The translations under genes and the position numbers were made by a program. A stretch of DNA of 41,682 bases from Prochlorococcus sp. AG-402-I23 (GTDB lineage: Bacteria; Cyanobacteriota; Cyanobacteriia; PCC-6307; Cyanobiaceae): positions 1 to 41,682 of the forward strand of contig QCIB01000016.1 of assembly GCA_003216915.1 (NCBI GenBank). Reading direction: 5' to 3'. Shown here one piece after another: positions 15,485-24,865 of the stretch (position 1 is its first letter; every line of letters begins with the position of its first letter). The notes under the pieces are model-generated. The model did no database searches, was not told the DNA's origin, and worked only from the letters and a program-made list of their open reading frames with translations.

Positions 15485-16444
15485 ATGAAGAGATGTAAAA
15501 ATTATATTCATATAGAAAATTCAAAAATCAGTTCTCTTAATTTAAAAAAATATGAAAAAAATGTTTTTTCTCAATTCGGTCAAGATGGTGTACTAGAGAA
15601 TGTATTATCAAGAATTAAAAAACTTAATGACATTAAAGCATTAGAAGTTGGTGGTTGGGATGGAGTTTATTTGTCAAATATTTGCAATCTTGCAAAGAAC
15701 TTTAATTCTCATTGTATTTTTATAGAATCTAATAAAGAAAAATTCGATCAGATATTGGTAAATCACGAGGTTGGTATAAGTAACAAGAGGGTTTTTGCCT
15801 TTAATTCTCTATTGACATCTTATGGTCCAACTTCAGCAAGAGAGTTTCTCAAAAAGGTCGGTTTTGAAGAATTAGATTTTATTTCTATAGATGTTGATGG
15901 TATGGACTATTTCATTTTTAGAGATTTAGAAATATCTCCAAAAGTAGTTTTGATTGAATATAATCAAACATTCCATCCCAATGTTGAATTTATTCAATCT
16001 GAAGACCCATCTGTAAATATAGGTTCTTCATCAACAGCGATAGCTAAACTTGCCAATAAAAAAGGTTATAGCATCGTGCATTACTTTCAAACTGACTTAC
16101 TTTTAGTTAGGAATGATTTAATTGAATCAATGCATCTAGATGCGATTCCTTATCAAGAAATAAATTCTGATTGGCATTCATATATTGGCTTTGGATTCAA
16201 TGGGGAAATGTTTTCTCTTGGTAATGGAAAACTGAATGGTCCTAAATGTCCTTGGGAATATGGAATTAAAATATCTCCTTCAAAATTCCAACCTTTACCT
16301 TTTTTTTTAAGGTTCTTTTATGACTCTTCAAAACCATCTTTTTTACTAATATTAAAATTTTTAATGAGAGGGATTTATTTGAATAAGTTTAGAAAACTTC
16401 CTGTATACATTAAAGAATATCTAAAAAAAAGTATTACAAACTAG
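15485..16444 (+). CDS. FkbM-like SAM-dependent methyltransferase
   Basis: A 319-residue protein with a Rossmann methyltransferase core: FSQFGQDGV near residue 30, SAM-binding loop LEVGGWDG near residue 56, IFIESN near 77, and the motif ISIDVDGMDYF near 137 followed by VVLIEYNQTFHP, the arrangement seen in FkbM-type and related sugar O-methyltransferases. The C-terminal 100 residues are less conserved and basic. GGAG at 15477-15480 is well placed before the ATG. It stands as a single gene, convergent with the acyltransferase. O-methylation of a glycan residue is the likely role. Confidence 0.75.
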   Translation: MKRCKNYIHIENSKISSLNLKKYEKNVFSQFGQDGVLENVLSRIKKLNDIKALEVGGWDGVYLSNICNLAKNFNSHCIFIESNKEKFDQILVNHEVGISNKRVFAFNSLLTSYGPTSAREFLKKVGFEELDFISIDVDGMDYFIFRDLEISPKVVLIEYNQTFHPNVEFIQSEDPSVNIGSSSTAIAKLANKKGYSIVHYFQTDLLLVRNDLIESMHLDAIPYQEINSDWHSYIGFGFNGEMFSLGNGKLNGPKCPWEYGIKISPSKFQPLPFFLRFFYDSSKPSFLLILKFLMRGIYLNKFRKLPVYIKEYLKKSITN

Positions 16445-16453
16445 TTTTCATAT

Positions 16454-16467
16454 TGAATAATTATTCA
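16454..16467. terminator. Palindrome between convergent genes
   Basis: TGAATAATTATTCA is a perfect 14-bp palindrome in the short gap between the convergent methyltransferase and acyltransferase genes. It has no loop and is all-AT except for its outer G:C pairs, so a terminator role is only suggested by position. Confidence 0.25.
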
Positions 16468-16529
16468 TTTCAATAATTTTATAAAAACTTGAGATATTTA
16501 TATATTTTAGAATACAAATGAAAACAAGA

Positions 16530-18527
16530 TTATTGGGATTCATTTTCTATTATTTCATACTCATTTAAAAATTTCAGCATTTGTGGGGCAACTACATAGC
16601 GAGCAGCATAATCTGATATATGGTCATCATCTCGATAAAGTAATTTATCATTTAGAGAATAATTACATTCTTCTTGCGGACACATTGCAGTTAAAGCGTC
16701 AAAAAGATAAAGATTATCATATTTAGAAGATATTTCTTTAAGACTCTCAATTATTTGAGAGTATTTGCCATTGCTGCCATTGAATGCCTTTAGGGGAAAA
16801 TAACAATCTTTTCTATTTAATTTATTAAACCATTGTTTATTATGTTCTTTGCATAGGCGATATTTAGCATTCGGGAATTCTGGAATAGGATTGGATAATA
16901 CTAATTTGATATTTTTTTTAGAGAGGGTTTCTCTAAATTGATAAAGTGCATAAAGCCAATTCTCAAAACCTTCTTTACTTCCTAATCCTTCATACCAATC
17001 ATCTAAAAACCTTGTTGGCATTCTTATTATTATAAATACAACATCACCTGCTTTGGCTTTATACAAAAATTGCATATTTAAATCATCTAAGAAAGCATCA
17101 CTTTTTGTTTTGTTAATAGTTGTATACAAGGACCTCTCGTAATATAAATTTGAATCTGTTTTATTAGAAATAAATTCTGCCCCAGCAAGAAATGATAGAT
17201 TATGACTATCCCCTAGAAAAAATAAAGTTTTACTTGTTTCTCTACTTTTTGTAAAACATTCTGCAAGCTTGATATTACCATTTTCCCCAAAAACTTTATT
17301 CTTTTTAGGACAAAAGTTTTCGTCATCATTTAAATTATAAAATTTATAGTCTTTTTCTATTGTGTTATCACCCAAGTATAATTTTCCTTTAAGTGGGTTT
17401 TCTAGAAGAATCAATATAATAGCTGAAATTGTTAGGGAAATGATTCCTTTTAAAATTGTAAATAACTTTTTTGGTGACCATTTCTTTTTTCTAAGGGGAG
17501 TTTCTAGCCACTTGTAGGAAGAAATTGCTAAAAGAAAAATCAACCCAATCTGAAAGGGGACAGACCACCAATGTATGCCAATTGTTAATCTACTAACCGA
17601 TAGAATTGTCCCGTGCCATAAATATAAAGGGTAAGAAATTAGCCCAATATAAACAACCTTTTTATTAGTTAATAATTTACAAATTGATGTTTCTTCTCTT
17701 AAGCAAGAAATAAGCAATAATGATAAAAAAACCATTAAAAGAGTTGATGGTACAGCAAAGGTTATTGGTAGAAATAAAATAGCAATCATCAATATTAAAA
17801 TAAAAAGAGGTGATAGATTTTCTATAATTTTTACGATAAAACTTTGACTTTTAAGGATAATAAATAAAAGACAACCTGATGAAATTTCCCAAAAACGGTT
17901 TGGCATCAAGAAGTAAGCTGCAGGCTGATCAATTGAGTAAAGGTATGTAAAAGAAAGTAACGATAAAACTCCAAGAAATAGAATTACTAAAAAAAGATTT
18001 TTTTTACCATTATTTGACTGACGACCAAATCCTGTAAACCAAATTATAAAAGGAAAAAGTAAGTAAAATTGTTCTTCTACTCCTAATGACCATGTATGTA
18101 AAAAAGGATTAAGTTGCTCAGATGCTGCAAAGTAATTTTTCGACTTCAAAAAAAGAGCTATATTTGAAAATCCAAATAATGAAGAAATACCTGTCTTTAA
18201 GTGAGAGGTTATATTTGGACTACTAAAAAGGCAACTTAAAAGACTTGTTAACAAAACAAACAAAATAAGTGCAGGTATAAGCCTTTTAATTCGACGTTCA
18301 TAAAACCCAAAAATAAATTCCCAAAAGTTCTTACTTTTTCTTTCTTCTAATGATGATGTGATTACAAATCCAGATATAACGAAAAATATATCAACACCAA
18401 GATATCCGCTTGGTAGTATTTCTTTATTAAAGTGATTAATAATTACAATCAATACAGCGAATGCCCTAAGTCCATCGATTTCAGGTCTATACTTACCGCT
18501 TGAATTTTTTTTATTAATAATTACCAT
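16530..18527 (-). CDS. Acyltransferase 3 / SGNH fusion (OafA-type O-acetyltransferase)
   Basis: A 665-residue protein in two parts. The N-terminal membrane half (about 10 segments) has YRPEIDGLRAFA, the active-site region IINHF near residue 31, GVDIFFVISGFVI, and RRIKRLIPA, all typical of acyltransferase-3 proteins such as OafA. The soluble C-terminal half is an SGNH domain with FFLGDSHN (block I) and the catalytic pair in DDDHISDYA near the end. Such proteins move acetyl groups across the membrane onto surface glycans. A TTG 45 bp upstream extends the frame, but the ATG at 18527 sits closer to the conserved start. Single gene, leftward. Confidence 0.9.
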   Translation of the reverse strand: MVIINKKNSSGKYRPEIDGLRAFAVLIVIINHFNKEILPSGYLGVDIFFVISGFVITSSLEERKSKNFWEFIFGFYERRIKRLIPALILFVLLTSLLSCLFSSPNITSHLKTGISSLFGFSNIALFLKSKNYFAASEQLNPFLHTWSLGVEEQFYLLFPFIIWFTGFGRQSNNGKKNLFLVILFLGVLSLLSFTYLYSIDQPAAYFLMPNRFWEISSGCLLFIILKSQSFIVKIIENLSPLFILILMIAILFLPITFAVPSTLLMVFLSLLLISCLREETSICKLLTNKKVVYIGLISYPLYLWHGTILSVSRLTIGIHWWSVPFQIGLIFLLAISSYKWLETPLRKKKWSPKKLFTILKGIISLTISAIILILLENPLKGKLYLGDNTIEKDYKFYNLNDDENFCPKKNKVFGENGNIKLAECFTKSRETSKTLFFLGDSHNLSFLAGAEFISNKTDSNLYYERSLYTTINKTKSDAFLDDLNMQFLYKAKAGDVVFIIIRMPTRFLDDWYEGLGSKEGFENWLYALYQFRETLSKKNIKLVLSNPIPEFPNAKYRLCKEHNKQWFNKLNRKDCYFPLKAFNGSNGKYSQIIESLKEISSKYDNLYLFDALTAMCPQEECNYSLNDKLLYRDDDHISDYAARYVVAPQMLKFLNEYEIIENESQ

Positions 18528-18800
18528 TAATTTATTATTAATAATTAAATTAAGATATGAATATTCTATCAACTCCTATTTGCAAAGAAAAATTTGATTA
18601 GAAAAATAAAATAAAATTTCAAAAATTTTATTTTTTAAAAACTATTTTTTAATATTTAAGTCAATAATTAATAAAATTGAGTTTATTAAATTTTTACAAT
18701 TCAGATAAATTTTAAAATTTATTAAACAAAAAAAGTATTTTTATTGATCGAATATATGGAGATAGATTGATAAATAAATTTTTAAGTATTGAATTTGAAA

Positions 18801-19505
18801 TTATTTTCTTTTTGCTAGTACTACGAGATGATCTCCGAATAATGCTGCAGAAAGATAAGGGCTAAATTTTTGAATAATTAAAGGCGGTATTGCTTTGATA
18901 AGATTTTTTATTGATTTGGAATTATAAAAGTTACTTGTTTTGTCTTTTGCAAAAGTTTTTTTAATAATTTTATATCCAGACAACTCCAAAGTTAAGATTG
19001 CCGAAGCAGCAGAGTAAAAATGAAGATGTCCAAAATATTTATAACTTTTCCTAAGCTCTTTCTCACCCAACATTATCTTGAAGAATGAAGACTCTAATGG
19101 AATATTAAATAAAAAGTATTTTGAATAATTTTTTAAATTATTCAAAAAATAATATACATCTAAAACATGTTCAAATACATCGGTACACGTTAATAAATCA
19201 TATTCATTGTTTGTTTTAAGAAGATCCTCAGAAAAAAAATTAATATTTGGATAATTTTTTCTTGCTTTAGAAATAGCATTAGAATTAATATCATAACCAT
19301 CAAATTTTTTTACTTTTTTAAATAAATTGCTTTTTTGAAACAAGTCCAATATATCGCCACTCCCACATCCAATATCACATATTGAATTTATTTTATAAAA
19401 ATCAATATGTTCATTTTTACTGCATTCAAGAAGTAATTTTTCATAATTTCTCCATTTATGAATGGCATCCATTGGGTAAACACATTCACAAGCAATTATA
19501 TCCAT
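18801..19505 (-). CDS. Class I SAM-dependent methyltransferase
   Basis: A 234-residue protein with motif I ICDIGCGSGD near residue 43, an acidic motif II FDGYDIN near 68, SEDLL near 95, and the TCTDVFEHV stretch typical of UbiE/Coq5-like methyltransferases. The N-terminus contains two Cys and a Trp-Arg pair (ACECVYPMD, HKWRNYE). The start is ATG. It is preceded on its strand by an approximately 300-bp divergent gap shared with the DUF4956 gene. It likely modifies a sugar or a glycan end; chain-terminating methylation is possible but not shown. Confidence 0.82.
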   Translation of the reverse strand: MDIIACECVYPMDAIHKWRNYEKLLLECSKNEHIDFYKINSICDIGCGSGDILDLFQKSNLFKKVKKFDGYDINSNAISKARKNYPNINFFSEDLLKTNNEYDLLTCTDVFEHVLDVYYFLNNLKNYSKYFLFNIPLESSFFKIMLGEKELRKSYKYFGHLHFYSAASAILTLELSGYKIIKKTFAKDKTSNFYNSKSIKNLIKAIPPLIIQKFSPYLSAALFGDHLVVLAKRK

Positions 19506-19802
19506 CTATTTAAATATAAATTAGTAAGTCTATCTGTAAAATATTAACATAATTTATAGTCAATAACAAAAAAAAGCAGCTAGGATACTAGTTATTTTTT
19601 TGGGTTTTAAATTTAAATTTTTATCAGACAATATTAACATTTTTTAGATATATCTATTAAAAAGATTTATTATTTCTATAAAATATAATCGAGAAATTTA
19701 ATTTCGGTAAAATTTGAAAATATATATTTTGTAAAATAATTTAGCAAAAACTAATCTTGAGCTAATACCTGTTAAAATATCTCTAAAGTTTAAGATATAG
19801 AT
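19506..19802. other. Divergent intergenic region before the DUF4956-CotH-VTC operon
   Basis: About 297 bp. It contains a perfect palindrome AAAATATATATTTT at 19717-19730 and a candidate -10 box TAAAAT at 19773-19778, 24 bases before the GTG start. No -35 box is convincing. No coding frame of note. Confidence 0.35.
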
Positions 19803-20492
19803 GTGAATAAAGAGGAAACATTTAGAGATTTATTGATTAACTCTAATTCCGTAATATCTCCTTTAAATTTTAGTATTAATCTTTTGATAGCATTCCTATT
19901 ATCATTAGCCATAGGTTACATTTTTGTGAAATGTGGGAGGAGTTTATCTAATAGGAAATCATTTTCTCTCAACTTTACTCTTATCTCAATGACAACAATG
20001 TTGGTGATAGCTGTAGTCAAATCCTCATTAGCTTTGTCTTTAGGTTTAGTAGGTGCACTCTCTATTGTTAGATTTAGGACAGCCCTGAAAGAACCAGAGG
20101 AACTTGCTTATATATTTTTATGCATAGCAGTTGGTCTAGGACTTGGTGCAAATCAAACAATAACTACACTTTTAGGAGTTGGCATAATACTTGTCCTGAT
20201 TATTTTAAGATATAAGCTTTCAAAAAAATATTCATCAAAGATGATGAATTTAACTATTTCTATTAATAATTTATCGGAAAATGATACTTCTTTAATCATG
20301 AAAACGCTCAATGAATATTGTGAAACTATTGATCTTAAAAGATTTTCTCAAAGTAAAGATAATATAGAAACATCCTTTTATCTTGATCTTAGGAATTTTG
20401 AAGATTTAGACAATATAAGAAAATCTCTTTATAAAAAATTTCCAAATATTTATTTAACCTTTATAGATAATTCTGGCTTGATAATAAACTAA
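19803..20492 (+). CDS. DUF4956 family membrane protein
   Basis: A 229-residue protein with an N-terminal half of four membrane segments and a cytoplasmic C-terminal domain with alternating strands and helices. The core GALSIVRFRTALKEPEELAY near residue 92, followed by a Gly-rich membrane segment, is characteristic of DUF4956 (PF16316). The start is GTG; an overlapping ATG two bases upstream is followed at once by a stop. The DUF4956, CotH and VTC-domain trio recurs together in bacteria, and here all three are present in order with gaps of 18 and 3 bp. Molecular function is unknown. Confidence 0.88.
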   Translation: MNKEETFRDLLINSNSVISPLNFSINLLIAFLLSLAIGYIFVKCGRSLSNRKSFSLNFTLISMTTMLVIAVVKSSLALSLGLVGALSIVRFRTALKEPEELAYIFLCIAVGLGLGANQTITTLLGVGIILVLIILRYKLSKKYSSKMMNLTISINNLSENDTSLIMKTLNEYCETIDLKRFSQSKDNIETSFYLDLRNFEDLDNIRKSLYKKFPNIYLTFIDNSGLIIN

Positions 20493-20510
20493 ATAAATAA
20501 TTATTTAATA

Positions 20511-23192
20511 ATGAGAATAAAGAGTAGTAAAAATAAATACTTAAGAACTGATTTTAAAAACTTTATCAAAAGCATATTTTTAAGAAAATTTAAATTATTT
20601 TTCTTTTCTCCAATATTATTTTTTTCTTTTTTGGGTGTTTTTTTTCTTATAGAGAAAAATGATCAACTTATCCCTAAAAATATAAAGAACCAGATTAAGA
20701 ACTCAATATTTTTTCAATTCATAATTGCAGAAAATAAAATAAATTTACCTTTTAATTTTATAAAGGGTCAATTAAATAGTACTGATAAATTATATTTAAA
20801 TATAAATTTCAAGAATTTAGAAAAACTCAATATTAAAAGAAATCAAGCTTTGAAAAGAGGAGTATTAATTACTGAGGATGATGATTATGTAAAAGCTAAA
20901 TTAAATTTCAATAATTTTTCCATACCTATTAATTTGAGACTTAAAGGAGATTGGACAGATCATTTCTCAGGAGATAAATGGTCTTTTAGGGTAAAAGTGA
21001 AAGGTGATAATTCATTTTTAGGCATGAAGAAGTTTTCTTTGCATAGGCCTGAAACGAGATCTTATATCGATGAATGGCTTTTTCATGAGTTTTTGCGAGA
21101 AGAAAGCTTACCAGCATTAAAATATAGTTTTATCAATTTATTTTTAAATGGTAAGGATTATGGGATTTATGCGGTCGAGGAGCATTTCGACAAACATTTA
21201 TTAGAAGCTAATAAATTCAAAGAAGGTCCAATTATAAAACTTTCAGAATCTCTCGTTTGGGAAAGGCAATTAAGATCATTAAAGAATAATAATAAACCAA
21301 TAATATGGGATAGGTCGTTTAAAACTTATGAAAAAAAACTGGATCAATTCAACTCTTATGGAGAAGAACCAATTTATCAGAGTAAGGTTACTCCTTTTAA
21401 AGAAAACTATATTACGAATAACAAGGTTTTTAAAGATCAATTTGATATGTCAGTACAACTTTTAGAAAAATTTCTATCAAACGAATTAAAAACCTCGGAT
21501 GTTTTTGATCTTGATCATTTATCAACCTTTTATGCAATTTCAGATTTAATGGGTGCAACACATGGAACATTTTGGGAAAATCAAAGATTTTACTATAATC
21601 CTTTTATTTCAAAATTATCTCCAATAGGGTTTGATGCTGAACCAGGTGTAACTATACCCAAACTCACTATCGAATATGCTCAATTAGGATTTTTTAATGA
21701 TTTAAAATTTGTTGAGGCTTATATTTCAAAACTTGAAAAATTAACATCTGATAATTATTTTCAAAATTTTCTTAAAAATAATCAAAAATCATTAGAAAAT
21801 AATCTTGCAATACTTTATAAAAGTTACCCACTCGTCTCTTCAAAGAAGGAAGTTTATAAGAAAAATGAACTATTTATAAAGGATAAGTTGAGACCAAAAA
21901 ATCCATTGCATATTTTTAATCAAAAAAAGACTTCGGACGATATTAAATTATCTATTGCAAATAATCAAATTTTTCCTATAGAAATTATTTCTTTTCATGA
22001 TGATCAAGGAGAGGTTTATTATCCTGATAAAAAGGAAATAATAATGGGAAAACAGTTTAATAAATTCCCCAAATATAATGAGTTCACCTTAAGAGCAAAG
22101 GAGAATAGTATCAAGACAATAAAAAAAGATAACGAGACTTTATTTTTGAGATATAGATTACTGGGCGGATCAGAAGTGCTTAAAAATAACATAAATAATT
22201 ATTCAAGAATTGAATCGATAGATGTCAAGAATGATTTACTTATTAGAGAAACTAATTTTGAAGAATTTCCATTTATAAAGGAAATAAAAGGTAAAAATGA
22301 AATAATATTTCTACCGGGAAATTGGATTTTAAGAAAACCTCTTATTTTGCCAAAAGATTATATTATCTCGGCATCTGGAGGTTTTAATTTATCTATAGAA
22401 AATAAGGGTCTAATAATTTCAAAAAGTGCAATTAAATTTAATGGCTCATCATCAAATCCAATAAATATTACTGCCGAAGAAGGTGGACAAGGTTTAATCG
22501 TTATTCAGGCAGATAAAAGATCAACTTTGAAATTTGTCAATTTTAAAAAACTTTCATCTCCTAATAATAATTTATGGAGCGTTACTGGAGCTGTGACATT
22601 TTATGAGTCTCCTGTATTAATTGATAACTGTAAATTTGAGGAAAACTTTTCTGAAGATGCTTTAAATCTATTTAGGTCAGATTTTTTAATTTCAAATAGC
22701 GAATTTTTAAACACTTATTCTGACGCTATTGATTTAGATTTCTCTAATGGAAAACTTTTGAATTTAAAATTGAATAATTCTGGGAATGATGCTATTGATG
22801 TTTCCGGATCTGATATAGAAGCTAATGATATATTTATCAATAATGCAAAAGACAAAGGTTTAAGTGTTGGAGAAGATAGTTATTTAAAAGGCAATAATTT
22901 TTTGATAAAGGAAACTGATATAGCTATAGCTAGTAAAGATTTATCTGTAGTAGAGATTAATAACATTTCGCTTGAAATGAATAAAGTTGGATTAGTTGCT
23001 TTTCAAAAGAAACCAGAATATGGACCAGGAAATATATTAATTCAAAATATATTCAATAAAAAATTCGAAGTAGAGTATCTTCTTGAACCTAGATCAAAAA
23101 TAGTACTTAATAATAAAAATAAAAAAATCAATACAGAAAATGTTGAATCCTTATTGTATGGAATTCGTTTTGGCAAGAAAAGTGGTTTGTGA
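20511..23192 (+). CDS. CotH-family kinase with C-terminal right-handed beta-helix
   Basis: An 893-residue protein. A membrane segment lies at about 27-47. A CotH kinase domain spans about 95-470: RLKGDWTDH near 143, KKFSLHRPETR near 173, YGIYAVEEHFDK at 217-228, GATHGTFWEN near 348 and PIGFDAEPG near 371. CotH proteins are atypical, kinase-fold protein kinases known from spore coats. From about 600 to 870 there are repeated short strands with Asn ladders and motifs such as SDAIDLDF and NDAIDVSG, indicating a right-handed beta-helix. The anchor implies that kinase and helix lie outside the membrane or in the periplasm. It is the centre of the trio with DUF4956 and VTC. Confidence 0.85.
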   Translation: MRIKSSKNKYLRTDFKNFIKSIFLRKFKLFFFSPILFFSFLGVFFLIEKNDQLIPKNIKNQIKNSIFFQFIIAENKINLPFNFIKGQLNSTDKLYLNINFKNLEKLNIKRNQALKRGVLITEDDDYVKAKLNFNNFSIPINLRLKGDWTDHFSGDKWSFRVKVKGDNSFLGMKKFSLHRPETRSYIDEWLFHEFLREESLPALKYSFINLFLNGKDYGIYAVEEHFDKHLLEANKFKEGPIIKLSESLVWERQLRSLKNNNKPIIWDRSFKTYEKKLDQFNSYGEEPIYQSKVTPFKENYITNNKVFKDQFDMSVQLLEKFLSNELKTSDVFDLDHLSTFYAISDLMGATHGTFWENQRFYYNPFISKLSPIGFDAEPGVTIPKLTIEYAQLGFFNDLKFVEAYISKLEKLTSDNYFQNFLKNNQKSLENNLAILYKSYPLVSSKKEVYKKNELFIKDKLRPKNPLHIFNQKKTSDDIKLSIANNQIFPIEIISFHDDQGEVYYPDKKEIIMGKQFNKFPKYNEFTLRAKENSIKTIKKDNETLFLRYRLLGGSEVLKNNINNYSRIESIDVKNDLLIRETNFEEFPFIKEIKGKNEIIFLPGNWILRKPLILPKDYIISASGGFNLSIENKGLIISKSAIKFNGSSSNPINITAEEGGQGLIVIQADKRSTLKFVNFKKLSSPNNNLWSVTGAVTFYESPVLIDNCKFEENFSEDALNLFRSDFLISNSEFLNTYSDAIDLDFSNGKLLNLKLNNSGNDAIDVSGSDIEANDIFINNAKDKGLSVGEDSYLKGNNFLIKETDIAIASKDLSVVEINNISLEMNKVGLVAFQKKPEYGPGNILIQNIFNKKFEVEYLLEPRSKIVLNNKNKKINTENVESLLYGIRFGKKSGL

Positions 23193-23195
23193 TAG

Positions 23196-23858
23196 ATGAG
23201 ATATGAGAATAAATTTACAATTAATTCTTTTTTTAAAGAAGAATTAATCTATTTCATAAAAAATCATCCATTTGGTTTTTACAAACATTATAAAAATAGA
23301 AATATACAAAATATCTATTTAGATACTTTAAATTTCGATTTTTTTCTGCAAAATATAAATGGAGATTCCGAAAGAAAGAAAGTCAGAATAAGGTGGTATG
23401 GAGATTTCTATAATGCATCAAATCCCAAGCTTGAAATTAAATATAAAGCTGGTATGACAGGAGATAAGAAATATTTTGATTTAGGAAATTTCACAATCTC
23501 GCCTTTATCGATTAATAAAAATATTGCTAATATTTTTCAAAACTCAAATATTCCTCATGATAAGAAATCAGAGTATAGTAGTTTAATACCAACATGTATC
23601 AACTCTTATAAAAGAAAATACTATATCTCTAAAAATAATAAATTTAGATTAACTCTAGACTATGATATTAGATATTACTATCCAAAATCTGGATTAAATA
23701 TTAATAAGGAATTTTTTCTATCTGAAAATTCTGTTGTAATGGAATTAAAATATGATGTTAAGGATATTTTATTAACAAATAGCTTTTCTAATTTTTTTCC
23801 TATGATAATCACTCGTAATTCCAAATATGTAAATGCTATAAAGAGATTACTGGGTTAA
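23196..23858 (+). CDS. VTC-domain protein (polyphosphate polymerase-like)
   Basis: A 220-residue protein fitting the bacterial VTC domain (PF09359). It opens with RYENKF, has the basic pair pattern KKVRIRWYG at 61-69 and KLEIKYK at 78-84, then RLTLDYD, VVMELKYD and ITRNSKY, giving the ring of Arg/Lys and Glu residues that lines the tunnel of eukaryotic Vtc4 polyphosphate polymerase. It starts 3 bp after the CotH stop, so the two are translationally coupled. No polyphosphate-related gene other than this trio is seen here. Polyphosphate synthesis is plausible from the family but untested for the CotH-linked type. Confidence 0.85.
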   Translation: MRYENKFTINSFFKEELIYFIKNHPFGFYKHYKNRNIQNIYLDTLNFDFFLQNINGDSERKKVRIRWYGDFYNASNPKLEIKYKAGMTGDKKYFDLGNFTISPLSINKNIANIFQNSNIPHDKKSEYSSLIPTCINSYKRKYYISKNNKFRLTLDYDIRYYYPKSGLNINKEFFLSENSVVMELKYDVKDILLTNSFSNFFPMIITRNSKYVNAIKRLLG

Positions 23859-23927
23859 TTTTTTCAAAATGATTAATTAAATTTTTTGCATAACATTCTA
23901 TAGGATAATACAAATTTTAATACTAAA

Positions 23928-24701
23928 TTATTTAGCTTCTTTTGATGACATTAAAAAATGAAAAATAAATGAATAATTAAAACAATAGTATAAACCTGCT
24001 TTGCCATCTAAAAAACCTAATTTGAATATATAAAAATATAAAAAATGTAAAATTGACTTTAATATTAATTTTTTATGTATGAATCTAAAAACTATCTTTT
24101 TAATAATTCCATGCTCTGAAACTTTAAGATACTTTTCTAAGGAGGAATACTTAACTTTCTGAACTTGTTTATTGACTAAATTTATAAAATCAGTTTTATC
24201 TTTGTTTAAGATATAAAAATCTTTTGATAAATGCTTATTCCTTCTTGAATCAATAAAGTCTAATACTGTATCTCCTTTAGGGGAGGTTCTGTCAACTGAA
24301 TAAAATCTAATCCTTGGTCTATGAGAAAGATAATTCAAATATTTTCCATTGAAAATTGTTTTAAAATTTAAGGAATATGAATCGAAATTTACTTTATCGA
24401 GATTATCTAAATAATTAAGTGTTTTTTCACTTATTACCTCATCTGCATCTAACATTAAAATCCATTCAAATTTATTTTTTTTTGCATATTCATATCCAAC
24501 TTTCCTTAAAGTTGGCCAGTTAATATAGTTATGAACAATAAAGTTAATTTTTTTATTACTTAGTAATTTTTGAGTCCCATCTGTTGAACAACTATCTACA
24601 TAAACAAATTGGCGTTTTAAACTAGACATGAAAATAGCATTATCTATATTTATTGATTCATTTTTTCCGTACATAATTATTAAGAAATTTTTGTCACTCA
24701 T
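23928..24701 (-). CDS. Glycosyltransferase family 2 (WaaE-like)
   Basis: A 257-residue GT-A protein. The N-terminus has MYGKNES, where typical enzymes have NE, followed by FVYVDSCSTDGT near residue 35 and LMLDADEVIS near residue 80, which holds the DxD metal motif. The later RPRIRFY segment and the overall length match the WaaE/KdtX group of lipopolysaccharide-core glucosyltransferases. A hydrophobic patch near the C-terminus may associate with the membrane. It is convergent with the VTC gene and faces the same way as the next GT2. Acceptor unknown. Confidence 0.85.
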   Translation of the reverse strand: MSDKNFLIIMYGKNESINIDNAIFMSSLKRQFVYVDSCSTDGTQKLLSNKKINFIVHNYINWPTLRKVGYEYAKKNKFEWILMLDADEVISEKTLNYLDNLDKVNFDSYSLNFKTIFNGKYLNYLSHRPRIRFYSVDRTSPKGDTVLDFIDSRRNKHLSKDFYILNKDKTDFINLVNKQVQKVKYSSLEKYLKVSEHGIIKKIVFRFIHKKLILKSILHFLYFYIFKLGFLDGKAGLYYCFNYSFIFHFLMSSKEAK

Positions 24702-24865
24702 GAAAAAATTTATAAATTCAGTAGATCTTACTATAAATTTTAGCTCATATTTTATTATTTAATTTATAGATTTTATTTATATACTAAAATCTGAAATTTA
24801 TGATTATTTAGAATAAAATCTAAACCGATTAAAAATTTTTATAGTATTACTTTTCATGAAAATAA

